DNA of 38,967 nt from Gordonibacter pamelaeae 7-10-1-b (GCF_000210055.1 NC_021021.1:1463223-1502189); one strand, 5' to 3'. Positions 29,457 to 38,147 are shown, counted from the first letter of the stretch. Numbers and translations: made by a program. Notes: a model not told the origin generated them from the sequence alone.

Positions 29457-31517
29457 ATGGCCATGCTCAAGACGCTCGCCCGGAAGTTCGGCGGCTGCAA
29501 GCAGATAAAGGACTACCTCGCGCGCAACGGCCGCGCCGTGACGTTCCGCTCAAGCTCAATCGATCTCGATAGCGCCGGCTGGGACGGGCAGATGGACGCG
29601 ACGCGCCAGGTGTTCGGCAAGGATACGGGCCGCAAGTACTACCATTTCGTGATCTCACCCGATCCCGAGGACGGCCTGGATGCCAAGGCGGTAGACGCAT
29701 TGGCATGCGATTGGGTGCGCGAGCGCTACAGCGGATATCAGTGGGTGATCGAGACTCATATAGATAACGGCATTCCGCATGCACATATCGTCGTCAACTC
29801 CGTCAACCCCGTTGACGGGAGGAAGATACACCTCGACGACGATGACGTGCAGGCCGACGCGATGGAGTTGCAGAGAATCTGCCGCGACTACGGCTACACC
29901 GCCTTCGACAACTTCAAGTTCACGAGGGACGAGGACGGTTCCTGGTACGCACGCACGCCGCGCCCCGACCGCCGGCGCGAGGTCGTCTTGCAGGAGGCGC
30001 GCCCGGCGCGCCGTCATATGACGGACGCCCAGCGCCGCGCCAGGTACAGCGGCAAGAAACTCTGGACCGATGCGATGCACGACGATATCGAGTCGGCTTT
30101 GCAGGGGTGCCGGACATGGCCCGCGCTCGAGAGGCGTTTGGCGGAGAAGGGCTACCGCATCAATATCAACCGCCGCGGAGTGCTGACCTTCTACCCGCCC
30201 GAGGGCAAGGGCCATCCCGTGAAGGGTTACAAGCTGGACGACTCCTATACGGTCGAGGGATTGCGCGAGCGCCTTGCCGTGCGACTCGAGGGACAGCGCC
30301 CGAACGTGAAGATGTGCACCGAGGACCTTGTCCCGGACGTCGTCCTGCCGCCCATGACTTTCGAGGCGGTCGCATCCAACAATCTCGAGCGGTCTAAGAG
30401 GATCGAGCGCTCCGCCGCCCGCCTTGCCGCCGCGGCCGACGCCGTGAACATTATCCGCGAGCGCGGCTACCGCTGCTATGCGGACATGGCGGCCGATGCC
30501 AGGCGCCTCGCCGCCGAGGTCGACGCGCTCGACGCGAGGGTCGACGCGCTCAAGCTGGAGGCCGAGCAGACCGCCGAGGCCATCCGCCAGGTCGAGGTCT
30601 ACACGTCTTGCGTCGCGCAGTTGACCGCGCGCCCGGAAGGAGCCGAAGCGCTCGCGGCATGGCGCGAGGACAATGCAGACGAGCTTCGCGAGATGGAATC
30701 GATCCGCAAGTGGATGGCCGAGCGCGGAATCGTGCTCACCGATATGACATACACGGACCTCCTCGCACGCCGCGACGGCGTCAGGGCCGACGTGGCGAAC
30801 CTCGCTTCCATGGCAGTCGATATCCGCAACCGCTCGCGCCGACTTTCCGCCGCTGTCGATGTCCTGGACTCATCGCAGATGCCGATTGGCCCCATAGATG
30901 TACGGGGCCGCGGCGAGAGGCAGAAGGGCGCCGGTCACGGCCTGCGCGACGCCAAGGTCATCACCGCGAACCAGACCGCCGAGCTGACGCGCGAGTACAC
31001 GCGCTATCGCAAGGCCTATTCGGGGGCCATCGCGGCGGGCGCCCTCACGCCGGATAAGATCAAGCAGATTGAGCGCGACCACGAGCGGGCCAAGGCGAAG
31101 ATCATCGGCGAGCAGCGCGAGGAGGACCTGCGCGCGGAACGCTCGGCGTACGGGATGGCCGGAAGCGAATGGGCGCAGGATGCTCCCGTGACGGTCGCCG
31201 CACCCGGCGGGACGGACAAGAGGTCGAAGCCCGGATGGAAGCCGTACCTCCAGCGCCCCGCGACCGAGAAGCAGATGAAATATCTCGAAGACCTCGTAGA
31301 GTCCGGCATCATCGCGCAGGCCGACATCGACAGCCTCGGCGGCGAGCCGACCATCGCGGACGTCAACGCGCTCCTGAACTCGCATCCCAAGGTCAAGAAC
31401 CTGGAGCTTGAGAAGATGGACGGCGACGGCGCGGACGGCACACGGACGTACACGCAGACCCGAGACGATATCGAGGACGACGGCTATACGCCGGCGAACT
31501 ACACGAGGAGGAGATAG
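29457..31517 (+). CDS. MOBP-type relaxase, 686 aa
   Basis: Nicks oriT and carries the strand on a tyrosine. Tyr20 in KQIKDYLARNG is the probable catalytic residue. YYHFVISPDP (61-70) and HIDNGIPHAHIVVNSVN (101-117) give the three-His metal site (His101, His108, His110) of the HxDN...HxH motif, typical of MOBP/Relaxase (PF03432) enzymes. The relaxase domain ends about residue 290. A long helical part (about 300-480) and a C-terminal domain with PATEKQMKYLEDLVESGII follow. No helicase or primase motif is visible. Full length; cytosolic, acting with the MobC-like protein. It makes the element at least mobilisable. Confidence 0.92.
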   Translation: MAMLKTLARKFGGCKQIKDYLARNGRAVTFRSSSIDLDSAGWDGQMDATRQVFGKDTGRKYYHFVISPDPEDGLDAKAVDALACDWVRERYSGYQWVIETHIDNGIPHAHIVVNSVNPVDGRKIHLDDDDVQADAMELQRICRDYGYTAFDNFKFTRDEDGSWYARTPRPDRRREVVLQEARPARRHMTDAQRRARYSGKKLWTDAMHDDIESALQGCRTWPALERRLAEKGYRININRRGVLTFYPPEGKGHPVKGYKLDDSYTVEGLRERLAVRLEGQRPNVKMCTEDLVPDVVLPPMTFEAVASNNLERSKRIERSAARLAAAADAVNIIRERGYRCYADMAADARRLAAEVDALDARVDALKLEAEQTAEAIRQVEVYTSCVAQLTARPEGAEALAAWREDNADELREMESIRKWMAERGIVLTDMTYTDLLARRDGVRADVANLASMAVDIRNRSRRLSAAVDVLDSSQMPIGPIDVRGRGERQKGAGHGLRDAKVITANQTAELTREYTRYRKAYSGAIAAGALTPDKIKQIERDHERAKAKIIGEQREEDLRAERSAYGMAGSEWAQDAPVTVAAPGGTDKRSKPGWKPYLQRPATEKQMKYLEDLVESGIIAQADIDSLGGEPTIADVNALLNSHPKVKNLELEKMDGDGADGTRTYTQTRDDIEDDGYTPANYTRRR

Positions 31518-31520
31518 ACG

Positions 31521-32612
31521 GTGAATATCATCGTGAAGATGCACGACAGGGCCCGCGTGATCGAGACGACGCGCATGGACCTGCACAGCGGCATCATGCT
31601 CGAGGACGACTTCCTCGACATTTCCGATTACCTGAACCAGGGCGTGCTTCTCGAGCGCAGCGTCTTCATCACCACGAGTGACGACATGCAGCTCCTCAAG
31701 CGCGCCGTGACGATCATCGAACCGGACGAGCTGGACGCCATAGACGGCGTCTATGCGGACGGCAAGCCGATCCTCGTGAGGACCGAGGACGGTTCGCGTT
31801 TGGCTCCGGCCGTCTTCGAGGTGCTGTTCGACGACAGCGGCAACTACTTGGGCGACCACGGGCAAGGCCTCTGCATTTACTATGAGTCCGGCAGCTACGA
31901 GACGATCGTGCCGACCGTGCTCTCGTTCGGAGACGGCATGCTCATGGCCGACGACCTGATCGATTGGAGCGACCTGGACTCGGGCATCACCTGGACCCGC
32001 GGAACCTGGACACGCGGCGACCGGAACCTCATGGAGCTCCGCCCCGAGCCCACGGTCGTGGTCGACCCGGAGCAGTACGCGCACATGGAGCTCATGACCT
32101 TCGGCGGCGCGCTCGTGGCCATGAAGACCGCGGGCGGCATGGTGAGCGGCGGCGGCACCGTCTCGGACGATCCCGATGCCGACGATGCCGAGACCGAAAG
32201 CGAACCGCAGCCGTCCCAAGACGCGGAAACCGATGGCGCTACGGCAGACGCCGCCGAAGACGGCCCCGACGACCGAGCCTCAGCGGAAGACGTCCCCGAT
32301 ACGGATTCACTCGAGTCTACCGCGGACACCGCGGGAGACGGCTCGGAGGCAGATATCGACCTCGAACCCGGCGGCTCGGAGACCGAGTCCGCCGAGATTG
32401 ACAGACTTGAGTATGAGTACGGCCTATTGAAGAAGGTCGAGGATTATCGGGCTGGCAGGCTTGAGACCGTGACGCTCGACGAGCTGGAGGAAAGCCTTGA
32501 CTTGGCGAGTCGAGGTCGACAAGGACATCCAGCGTTCGATGAAGACAGTGACGACGATGATGACAGCGACGACTACGAGGAAGACGATTCGATGTTCGCC
32601 GACCTCTTCTAG
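31521..32612 (+). CDS. Acidic protein downstream of relaxase, 363 aa
   Basis: GTG start three bases after the relaxase stop. Residues 1-210 look folded (MNIIVKMHDRARVIETTRMD, GLCIYYESGSYETIVPTVLS). From about 215 it becomes extremely Asp/Glu/Ser/Thr-rich and disordered, then a short helix (IDRLEYEYGLLKKVEDYRAG) and a final poly-acidic tail. It is probably a mobilisation accessory protein by position; no family recognised. Acidic tails can mimic DNA or recruit coupling proteins, which is speculation. Confidence 0.65.
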   Translation: MNIIVKMHDRARVIETTRMDLHSGIMLEDDFLDISDYLNQGVLLERSVFITTSDDMQLLKRAVTIIEPDELDAIDGVYADGKPILVRTEDGSRLAPAVFEVLFDDSGNYLGDHGQGLCIYYESGSYETIVPTVLSFGDGMLMADDLIDWSDLDSGITWTRGTWTRGDRNLMELRPEPTVVVDPEQYAHMELMTFGGALVAMKTAGGMVSGGGTVSDDPDADDAETESEPQPSQDAETDGATADAAEDGPDDRASAEDVPDTDSLESTADTAGDGSEADIDLEPGGSETESAEIDRLEYEYGLLKKVEDYRAGRLETVTLDELEESLDLASRGRQGHPAFDEDSDDDDDSDDYEEDDSMFADLF

Positions 32613-32624
32613 AAAGTAGCAACA

Positions 32625-32664
32625 GTGATACCGGTGGCGGCAAAACGGCCGCCGCTGGTATCAC
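32625..32664 (+). terminator. Hairpin after mobilisation operon
   Basis: A long stem GTGATACC...GGTATCAC with a few mismatches and an AAAAC loop. No clear T-run follows, so it is a probable but imperfect terminator. The 32665-32866 gap holds only the small frame below. Confidence 0.5.
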
Positions 32665-32727
32665 CTTCCCGTTACAAATTGAAACACTTGGGGAAGTTAA
32701 GCCATGGAAGTTAACAAGGAGGATCGA

Positions 32728-32811
32728 GTGAAAGAAAGCATAGCTATAAACCGCTTGATCTATTTGTTTCACAAGATGACAGCAACACTGATCTGCTTGC
32801 TCACTCAGTGA
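32728..32811 (+). CDS. Possible 27-aa hydrophobic peptide
   Basis: GTG start five bases after AAGGAGG, a very good ribosome binding site. Product MKESIAINRLIYLFHKMTAT then LICLLTQ, basic N-terminus and hydrophobic C-terminus. An ATG at 32704 in frame gives 35 residues. Local composition is AT-richer than the rest. It could be a membrane-active peptide or a leader. Confidence 0.4.
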   Translation: MKESIAINRLIYLFHKMTATLICLLTQ

Positions 32812-32866
32812 ATCTCCATCGTTTGTTCGCTACCTGATAACGGGCTCCTGTTTGATAATCGGATAT

Positions 32867-33181
32867 ATGGAAGATTGGATAAAAGACGGTAACGGCAGAA
32901 TGAGACGCGTTCACAAGCGATACGTTGACGTCGTCGCACACATGCGCGACGATGGCTTTTTAGAGCCACTAAGCATCACGTGGCGCGACGGTCGCACCTT
33001 TAGAGTGACGCAAGTAATCGAGGTGGGGGAGTTCCGCCCTGGCTTCGAAGGCTTCTTCACGGCTAAATACCGCGTAAGCATTGGCAACCGAAGAACGAAC
33101 TTGTACCTAGAACAGCACCTAAACCGACCAGAATCAGGCATGCCACCAACCGTCCGATGGTGGGTTCATGAGTTCGTATAA
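32867..33181 (+). CDS. Hypothetical protein, 104 aa
   Basis: ATG chosen at MEDWIKDGNGRMRRVHKRYV; a TTG five codons upstream is possible. It has the ring of a small single-domain protein (VVAHMRDDGFLEPLSITWRD, FRVTQVIEVGEF, a beta-barrel-like run ending VRWWVHEFV). I associate this pattern with unnamed proteins of gut bacteria. Base composition is lower in GC than the mobilisation genes, suggesting separate arrival. A strong terminator follows. Confidence 0.55.
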   Translation: MEDWIKDGNGRMRRVHKRYVDVVAHMRDDGFLEPLSITWRDGRTFRVTQVIEVGEFRPGFEGFFTAKYRVSIGNRRTNLYLEQHLNRPESGMPPTVRWWVHEFV

Positions 33182-33237
33182 TTGTCAGAACAAGCCAATG
33201 GTATAACGCCTTCATATACTCGCGACACCTACGCCAA

Positions 33238-33263
33238 GGCACCCGGAAACCGGGTGCCTTTTT
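33238..33263 (+). terminator. Terminator, first copy of a terminator-promoter module
   Basis: A 9-bp perfect stem GGCACCCGG (33238-33246) with 33250-33258, then five T. Nearly the same hairpin is at 36010. Confidence 0.85.
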
Positions 33264-33276
33264 CGATATTTACCCC

Positions 33277-33310
33277 GTTCAGCGAATAGGTTTTTCCACC
33301 GCGGGTAGAA
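33277..33310 (+). promoter_or_regulatory. Promoter-like GTTCAGCG-N18-GGGTAGAA
   Basis: Boxes at 33277-33284 and 33303-33310, directly after a terminator and 74 bp before a start. A GATAT...ATATC hairpin lies in the leader. Confidence 0.55.
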
Positions 33311-33384
33311 CTCTGGATATTGGGGGCGTATCCCCTCATATCGATTGAAGACCCGAAATCGCATTTGTGGAAAAGGAAATCGAA

Positions 33385-33534
33385 ATGTCCGTAAATGTAA
33401 GTGGCCTGTATGGCCTTGAAGATAGGTTGGAGAGGGTTGCCGACGAGCTGCGCAAGCGCAACGAGATTGAGGCTCAGAAGCTCGAGCTGCTGAAGCAGAT
33501 TGAGAGGAATCTGATCAATAAGGATAAGGGGTAG
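33385..33534 (+). CDS. 49-aa coiled-coil protein
   Basis: ATG preceded by AAGGAAATCGAA. The product MSVNVSGLYGLEDRLERVAD followed by ELRKRNEIEAQKLELLKQIE is a heptad-patterned helix, likely dimeric. First gene after the promoter-like element and followed by the next gene after 4 bp, so an operon of three or four genes. Function unknown. Confidence 0.6.
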   Translation: MSVNVSGLYGLEDRLERVADELRKRNEIEAQKLELLKQIERNLINKDKG

Positions 33535-33538
33535 ACCC

Positions 33539-33769
33539 ATGACTGTTTCCGAATATTGTCGCCACGAGGCCAAGTGGCGCGATCTCGTCATCATCCGCAA
33601 AGGCGGCTGGGTGACGTGCTCGGCCTATATCGACCACGAGGATTTATTTCGCCTGCCGCTCGATATAGCCGAGGCTGAGGTTATCCGCGCAAAGCGCAGC
33701 TATATTGACATTGAAACTCACGGGAGCGGCGCATGGGACGTCCCGTGCACCTATCTCGATATCAAATAG
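33539..33769 (+). CDS. Small hypothetical protein, 76 aa
   Basis: ATG four bases after the preceding stop, with AAGGATAAGGGG upstream. Product contains KWRDLVIIRKGGWVTCSAYI and a C-terminal VPCTYLDIK; no known domain. Normal codon pattern. The glycosyltransferase start follows at 13 bp. Confidence 0.6.
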   Translation: MTVSEYCRHEAKWRDLVIIRKGGWVTCSAYIDHEDLFRLPLDIAEAEVIRAKRSYIDIETHGSGAWDVPCTYLDIK

Positions 33770-33782
33770 GGAAGTGCTCTGG

Positions 33783-34715
33783 GTGGATCAAGACGAGATT
33801 GCAGTCATCATTCCCTGCTTCAACGAGGCCCAGACCATCGGCAAGGTGGTCGATGATTTCCATCGCGAACTGCCCGAGGCGACAGTCTATGTATATGACA
33901 ACGCTTCAACCGATGCGACCGCCGCGATTGCGATGAAGCACGGGGCGACCGTCCGCCATGAGCCGCGCCGCGGCAAGGGGAATGTCTGCCGCCAGATGTT
34001 CCGGGATATCGATGCCGCCTGCTACCTCATGGTGGACGGGGACGATACCTATCCGGCTGAGGCGGCAAAGGGCCTATGCGCCCCGATTATCGACAAAAAG
34101 GCCGACATGGTGGTTGGCGACAGGCTCTCCAACGGGACATACGCCAAGGCGAACAGGCGTGCATTCCATGGCCTCGGCAATAATTTGGTTCGCGCCATGA
34201 TCAAGTGGATTTACGGCTACGAATACGCTGACGTCATGACGGGTTACCGCGCCATGTCCAAGCCCTTCGTGAAGACGTTTCCCGTCCTTTCCGAGGGCTT
34301 CCAGATTGAGACCGAGCTATCCATACACGCCGTCGACCGTCGTTGGCGCATCGCCGACGTCCCGGTGGAGTACCGCGACCGTCCCGAGGGCTCGGTCTCG
34401 AAGCTGGACACCGTGAAAGACGGGTTGAAGGTGATCGCGATGATCGGCACCCTTTTCAAGGACTACCGCCCGTTGAAGTTCTTCTCGCTGGTCGCCCTGA
34501 TATTCTGCATCGGCGGCCTGTGTGCCGGCATGCCGGTAGTGACCGAATACCTCGCCACCGGCCTCGTGCCGCGGTTCCCGACCGCCATCCTCGCCGCGGC
34601 GCTCATGTTCACGGCCGCCATCTCGCTCGCCACGGGCTTCATCCTGGACGCCGTGGCGAAAGTCGAGCGGAAGCAATGGGAGCTCCGCGTATACCGCCAG
34701 ACCGAGGAAGACTGA
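33783..34715 (+). CDS. GT2 glycosyltransferase, bactoprenol-linked type, 310 aa
   Basis: Family 2 glycosyltransferase like dolichol- or undecaprenyl-phosphate glycosyltransferases (GtrB/DPM1). EIAVIIPCFNEAQTIG opens the nucleotide-binding fold, VYVYDNASTDAT follows and VDGDDTYP (84-91) is the DxD-type metal site. QIETELSIHAVDRRWRIADV matches the catalytic/acceptor part. Two C-terminal transmembrane helices (about 235-260 and 270-295) anchor it. GTG 33783 is chosen because AGGGAAG lies eight bases upstream; GTG 33774 overlaps that site. A surface-modification gene of this sort is often carried by mobile elements, for example in serotype conversion. Confidence 0.85.
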   Translation: MDQDEIAVIIPCFNEAQTIGKVVDDFHRELPEATVYVYDNASTDATAAIAMKHGATVRHEPRRGKGNVCRQMFRDIDAACYLMVDGDDTYPAEAAKGLCAPIIDKKADMVVGDRLSNGTYAKANRRAFHGLGNNLVRAMIKWIYGYEYADVMTGYRAMSKPFVKTFPVLSEGFQIETELSIHAVDRRWRIADVPVEYRDRPEGSVSKLDTVKDGLKVIAMIGTLFKDYRPLKFFSLVALIFCIGGLCAGMPVVTEYLATGLVPRFPTAILAAALMFTAAISLATGFILDAVAKVERKQWELRVYRQTEED

Positions 34716-34728
34716 AAGAGGGAGCCAT

Positions 34729-35949
34729 ATGCGCACCGATCGAATCTATATCGCGAGAGACGGGAAGTCGGGCATGCATGTCCTCGTCAGGATCCTGGCA
34801 GTTGGCGATATAGGGGCAGATTATCTCCCGATCGACCCAGACGGTTTCAATGAGCTCATGATGGCGAGGGATGCGCGCTCGCTGGTCCTGGCGGCCCAGG
34901 GTCTCGGCCCCATGTTAGCCTCGGAAGGCGATCTCGCAAGCCGCATCTTCGTACCGAGCGAGCTCCGACGAGGCATCGCGGGCGAAATGGACCTAGTCCC
35001 ATCCGACCTAGGAGGTCTGCTGTCCGAGTGTTACTTCGATCCATATGCCGAGCCCGTAGGAACAGGCGGCATGGGCTATAGGGGAATCGGCAGAACGGGA
35101 AAGAAAGCCGCAAGGGACCTTATCGAAGGGTTCGACTTCTCGAATGCCGGAGATCTATCCTACCTCGATTCGCAGTTCCGCGCCGTCGTCGAGCCGCTGC
35201 ACGATTGGGTCTTTGCGAGGAACCTGCTTTCGATAGTCCTGCGCATAGGAGGGCTCTACAGGGCCGGCGCCGACCCGAAGGCCATCCTGGAAGCCGCACG
35301 GTTTCGCAAGGTCGAGCCATCGGGCCAGAAAGACCGGTTCGATATGGGCCCAGCAGCATGCTTTGCGATCCCAGTGGCATACAACCCGTTCTACACCACA
35401 GATACCCTGGCGATTTCCGACGCGCCCCTCGATATCCGAAAGGCGTGGCCCCTTTACGCCGACCTAGTCGACATCGGAAGACCGTCGACGCGGCCCGCCA
35501 TCGATCATCGCCTGAAAGGCGAGGGGAACGGGTTCATCGGGTTTCTCACCTCGCTCGAGACGAAACAGCCCGACGGTACCGACCGCAAAGGCCGCCCGGA
35601 AGAGGACAGATGGTACTATCTGGTCGTAAGTTCAGATATCGGCGGCAAGCACGTGAAAGATCAGATGCGGATAGCGAATCGACTGCTACAGGCATTTGAC
35701 GGAAGGCTGTTTCAGCCCCGCCTGGCGTATTCCGGTGTGAAGATGACCGAGATCGCCCCCGAGCAGAAACCACGCAACATGCTGGAAGCCATGTGGTTGC
35801 TCGTCAGGAACCATCCCGACCATTACCTTTTGACGTGTAAACGCTGCATGCGAACAGTGCTGTCTGGAACCCAAGGGGGCGAGCGTTCGTTCTGCAGCAA
35901 TTCTTGTCGCGCGACCTGGAGCAAAGAACACCCGTCCAGAAAGCGATAG
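34729..35949 (+). CDS. Hypothetical protein with C-terminal CGNR-like zinc finger, 406 aa
   Basis: ATG after GAGGGAGCC. Residues 1-350 are a soluble domain (DRIYIARDGKSGMHVLVRIL, DLSYLDSQFRAVVEPLHDWV, LAYSGVKMTEIAPEQKPRNM). The end has two Cys pairs, CKRCMRTV and FCSNSCRATW, which form a zinc finger like that of CGNR or ABATE-type regulators and many phage-adjacent proteins. Possibly a DNA-binding regulator with a ligand domain; not secure. Last gene before a terminator. Confidence 0.65.
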   Translation: MRTDRIYIARDGKSGMHVLVRILAVGDIGADYLPIDPDGFNELMMARDARSLVLAAQGLGPMLASEGDLASRIFVPSELRRGIAGEMDLVPSDLGGLLSECYFDPYAEPVGTGGMGYRGIGRTGKKAARDLIEGFDFSNAGDLSYLDSQFRAVVEPLHDWVFARNLLSIVLRIGGLYRAGADPKAILEAARFRKVEPSGQKDRFDMGPAACFAIPVAYNPFYTTDTLAISDAPLDIRKAWPLYADLVDIGRPSTRPAIDHRLKGEGNGFIGFLTSLETKQPDGTDRKGRPEEDRWYYLVVSSDIGGKHVKDQMRIANRLLQAFDGRLFQPRLAYSGVKMTEIAPEQKPRNMLEAMWLLVRNHPDHYLLTCKRCMRTVLSGTQGGERSFCSNSCRATWSKEHPSRKR

Positions 35950-36009
35950 CGGCCGCATCACAGCCCCGTCTGAAATCGGCGCGCACACAACCAAATCGAC
36001 CCTAGAAAG

Positions 36010-36035
36010 GCACCCGGACACCGGGTGTCTTTTTG
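36010..36035 (+). terminator. Terminator, second copy of the terminator-promoter module
   Basis: GCACCCGG (36011-36018) pairs with 36022-36029 around ACA, followed by C and five T. Nearly identical to the 33238 hairpin. Confidence 0.85.
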
Positions 36036-36051
36036 TTCGATAAACCCCCAG

Positions 36052-36086
36052 CTCAACGATTTAATCTTCTTCCCTCCGGGTACAAG
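36052..36086 (+). promoter_or_regulatory. Promoter-like GCTCAACG-N19-GGGTACAA
   Basis: Third copy of the two-box element, 131 bp before the HNH gene. The leader (36087-36217) carries a short CTATCG/CGATAG inverted repeat and no gene. Confidence 0.5.
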
Positions 36087-36217
36087 ACGGGCAGTTATGC
36101 ACCTGATGGATAGGGGAGGAAATCTATCGTTTCCCCCGCGACCGATAGCCACAGCGCCCGGACGCCGGGCGCAACCCGCACGAATAACCACCACGAAAAG
36201 AGAAAGAGGCATCGCAA

Positions 36218-36568
36218 ATGAATGCAATGGTAGAGGCCATAAAGCCGTACATCGGCATGATTTTCGCCATCTGGTTCATATCGGAGGTGATCACCGCCAT
36301 GTTCCGCCTGCACCGCAAGAAGTCATACCAGGACCGCCGTATGGCCAACGACGCCGAGCATGCCAAGGTGACCCGCGCGATGCGCTACGACGTTCTTCAC
36401 CGCGACGGCTTCCACTGCGTCCGTTGCGGCCGAGGCCGCGAGGATGGCGTGAAGCTCCACGTTGACCATATCGTTCCCGTATCGCGCGGCGGCAAGTCGG
36501 TGATGAGCAACCTCCAGACCTTATGTGAGGACTGCAACTGCGGCAAGGGAAACCGCTACCTGGAATAA
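36218..36568 (+). CDS. Membrane-anchored HNH endonuclease, 116 aa
   Basis: A McrA-like HNH nuclease: FHCVRCGRGREDGVKLHVDH, with Cys67 and Cys70, the catalytic Asp83-His84 pair in VDHIVP, Asn98 and the second zinc pair CEDC (103-106). An N-terminal hydrophobic helix (about residues 10-28, YIGMIFAIWFISEVITAMF) should anchor it to the membrane with the nuclease in the cytosol. That arrangement would suit attack on or processing of DNA entering at the envelope (inference). GAAAGAGGC lies ahead of the ATG. Alone in its transcript. Confidence 0.8.
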   Translation: MNAMVEAIKPYIGMIFAIWFISEVITAMFRLHRKKSYQDRRMANDAEHAKVTRAMRYDVLHRDGFHCVRCGRGREDGVKLHVDHIVPVSRGGKSVMSNLQTLCEDCNCGKGNRYLE

Positions 36569-36601
36569 CGACTGCAAAATCAGAAAACCATGCAATATGC
36601 T

Positions 36602-37558
36602 CTACTCTCTCGGATAGCAAATAATCGAATAGTCGAGCTCTTCGATAGCCTCATCGGAGATATCGGCAACAGGATAGCGGTAAATCATATTCATCCGCGG
36701 GTTATAGACGCCCAGATATTTGACATCCCGATATTCGGGATGAATGGAATGAAGTCCAAGTCGCCAATAAATAAGCAGCTGTAGGACAGACCTGCTTTGA
36801 AGCGTTTGCTTGGATACCTTGAAATCCCACAGAGTATCCTTTGTTAAGAAATCGCCATCCCCGCTTGTAACGTGTCCCGTATATCCGCCTTTAAATGTCA
36901 GATGGTCTGTAATTTTTGGCCCATAAATATCGAGGAACGCGACAGACCGCCAAACCATATTCCGGACGTTTTCAACGGTATCGGCATCTGGGTATATCGT
37001 TTCGACGGGGACATAGGCAGCTTCTCCTGCACGGTACACCGTATCGAAAACTGCAAGGCGTATTGCGGAGCAAATGGAATCGTCTTCAAGTCCCTTTACC
37101 GATTCGATCAACGCCTCCGCCTGCTTACGAGCATTGACCTTATCGCTTCCATTTAAAGAGACAGAGAAAGCCGAGTCAGGAGAATCCCCAGTCATCAACC
37201 TAGTTAGATAGTCGACGGCAATGCCGATCAAGCCGGGATAGATGTTCTCAACTGGATGAAGGTCTTCTATCCCGCCGCCCTCAAGCTGGATCTTCTCAAA
37301 AGCCGACGGTTTGACAAATCTGCCGGGTTTCTTGGTGGAACTTACCTTATTCGTCACGGAGTCAAACAACCCATAATCCTCTATCTCTCGAAGGGTAAGT
37401 TCCCTTTTAAACAGAAGCATAAAAGCATGGTCGCGGGAGATGTCCGACAGGAGTATCGATCTTTGTTCGTTGCGTTTCTTTTCATCGCCTATGCGGTTCG
37501 CTTTTTCCCATGCACTTTGAAACGCAGGGCTAAGGGCAGGCGTTTCCCAATCATCCAT
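36602..37558 (-). CDS. RecB/PD-(D/E)XK-like nuclease, 318 aa
   Basis: ATG with GGAG seven bases upstream. The C-terminal third has the nuclease signature: SGDGDFLTKDTLWDFKVSK (232-250) with Asp234/236 and Asp245-x-Lys247, then LQLLIYWRLGL (Gln260, Tyr264), the QxxxY motif of RecB/Cas4-type exonucleases. The first 225 residues are mixed helices and strands. Lower GC and different codon use from its neighbours point to recent transfer. Opposite in direction to the genes on both sides, and on its own, so an independent cargo nuclease. Confidence 0.75.
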   Translation of the reverse strand: MDDWETPALSPAFQSAWEKANRIGDEKKRNEQRSILLSDISRDHAFMLLFKRELTLREIEDYGLFDSVTNKVSSTKKPGRFVKPSAFEKIQLEGGGIEDLHPVENIYPGLIGIAVDYLTRLMTGDSPDSAFSVSLNGSDKVNARKQAEALIESVKGLEDDSICSAIRLAVFDTVYRAGEAAYVPVETIYPDADTVENVRNMVWRSVAFLDIYGPKITDHLTFKGGYTGHVTSGDGDFLTKDTLWDFKVSKQTLQSRSVLQLLIYWRLGLHSIHPEYRDVKYLGVYNPRMNMIYRYPVADISDEAIEELDYSIICYPRE

Positions 37559-37675
37559 TTGAACGCTCCTATCGCTGTATCTACCGCCTTTGCTGAGACA
37601 CGACCGCAAAGACTGTAATTTAAATCGCCAAACATATATCTCTTAATGCCCATGGAAAGGAATGGGATACGCGAA

Positions 37676-38112
37676 ATGGCTTATCGAATCGAGATGGTCT
37701 ACCGCATCCTCTACGCGATAGCCCAGATCAACGGCGACGAGGACCAGCTTCAGCTGAACCCGCTGGAAGACGATTTCTTCGCCGGTCGCGATGACTTGAA
37801 GGCCGCAGCCGTCCCCGAGAAAGCGCACGACAGCCAGAGGGCAAAATCGAAACGCATGACCTTCGAGGAGATCGGTATATCGGTCGGCGCCGTCCTGCAT
37901 TTCAAGGAAGACCCATCCGTGACGGTAGAGGTCGCGGATGCCAAGAGCTGGTTGTCATGGCCGACGGTCGCCGCGAGAAGCTGAGCCGCGTCGTGCAGGT
38001 CATTAAAGAGGCCGCCGACACGGCGACGCCCGGCGGTGCATACCAAGGTGCCGCCTACTTCTCCTACGAAGGCGAGCTTCTGACGGATCGCAGGGCAAGA
38101 CTATCTATCTGA
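37676..38112 (+). pseudogene. Frameshifted DUF4357-like gene
   Basis: The ATG-led frame (MAYRIEMVYRILYAIAQING) reaches MTFEEIGISVGAVLHFKEDP and SVTVEVADAK, then stops early at 37984. The neighbouring frame from about 37950 continues naturally (MADGRREKLSRVVQVIKEAA, then GAYQGAAYFSYEGELLTD). A further shift near 38090 would give GKTIYLNRGEE. The order strand - SLS-like helix - AYxSYEGELL resembles DUF4357 domains that go with nucleases or restriction subunits. So one gene broken by one or two frameshifts, or a sequence error. Confidence 0.5.
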
Positions 38113-38147
38113 ACCGAGGAGAAGAAGTAAGCCCCACACCCATCTCT

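Noticed and set aside
30870-32219. 449-residue minus-strand frame opposite the relaxase end
   Set aside because: Val/His/Arg-rich antisense reading of high-GC coding DNA without any start signal.
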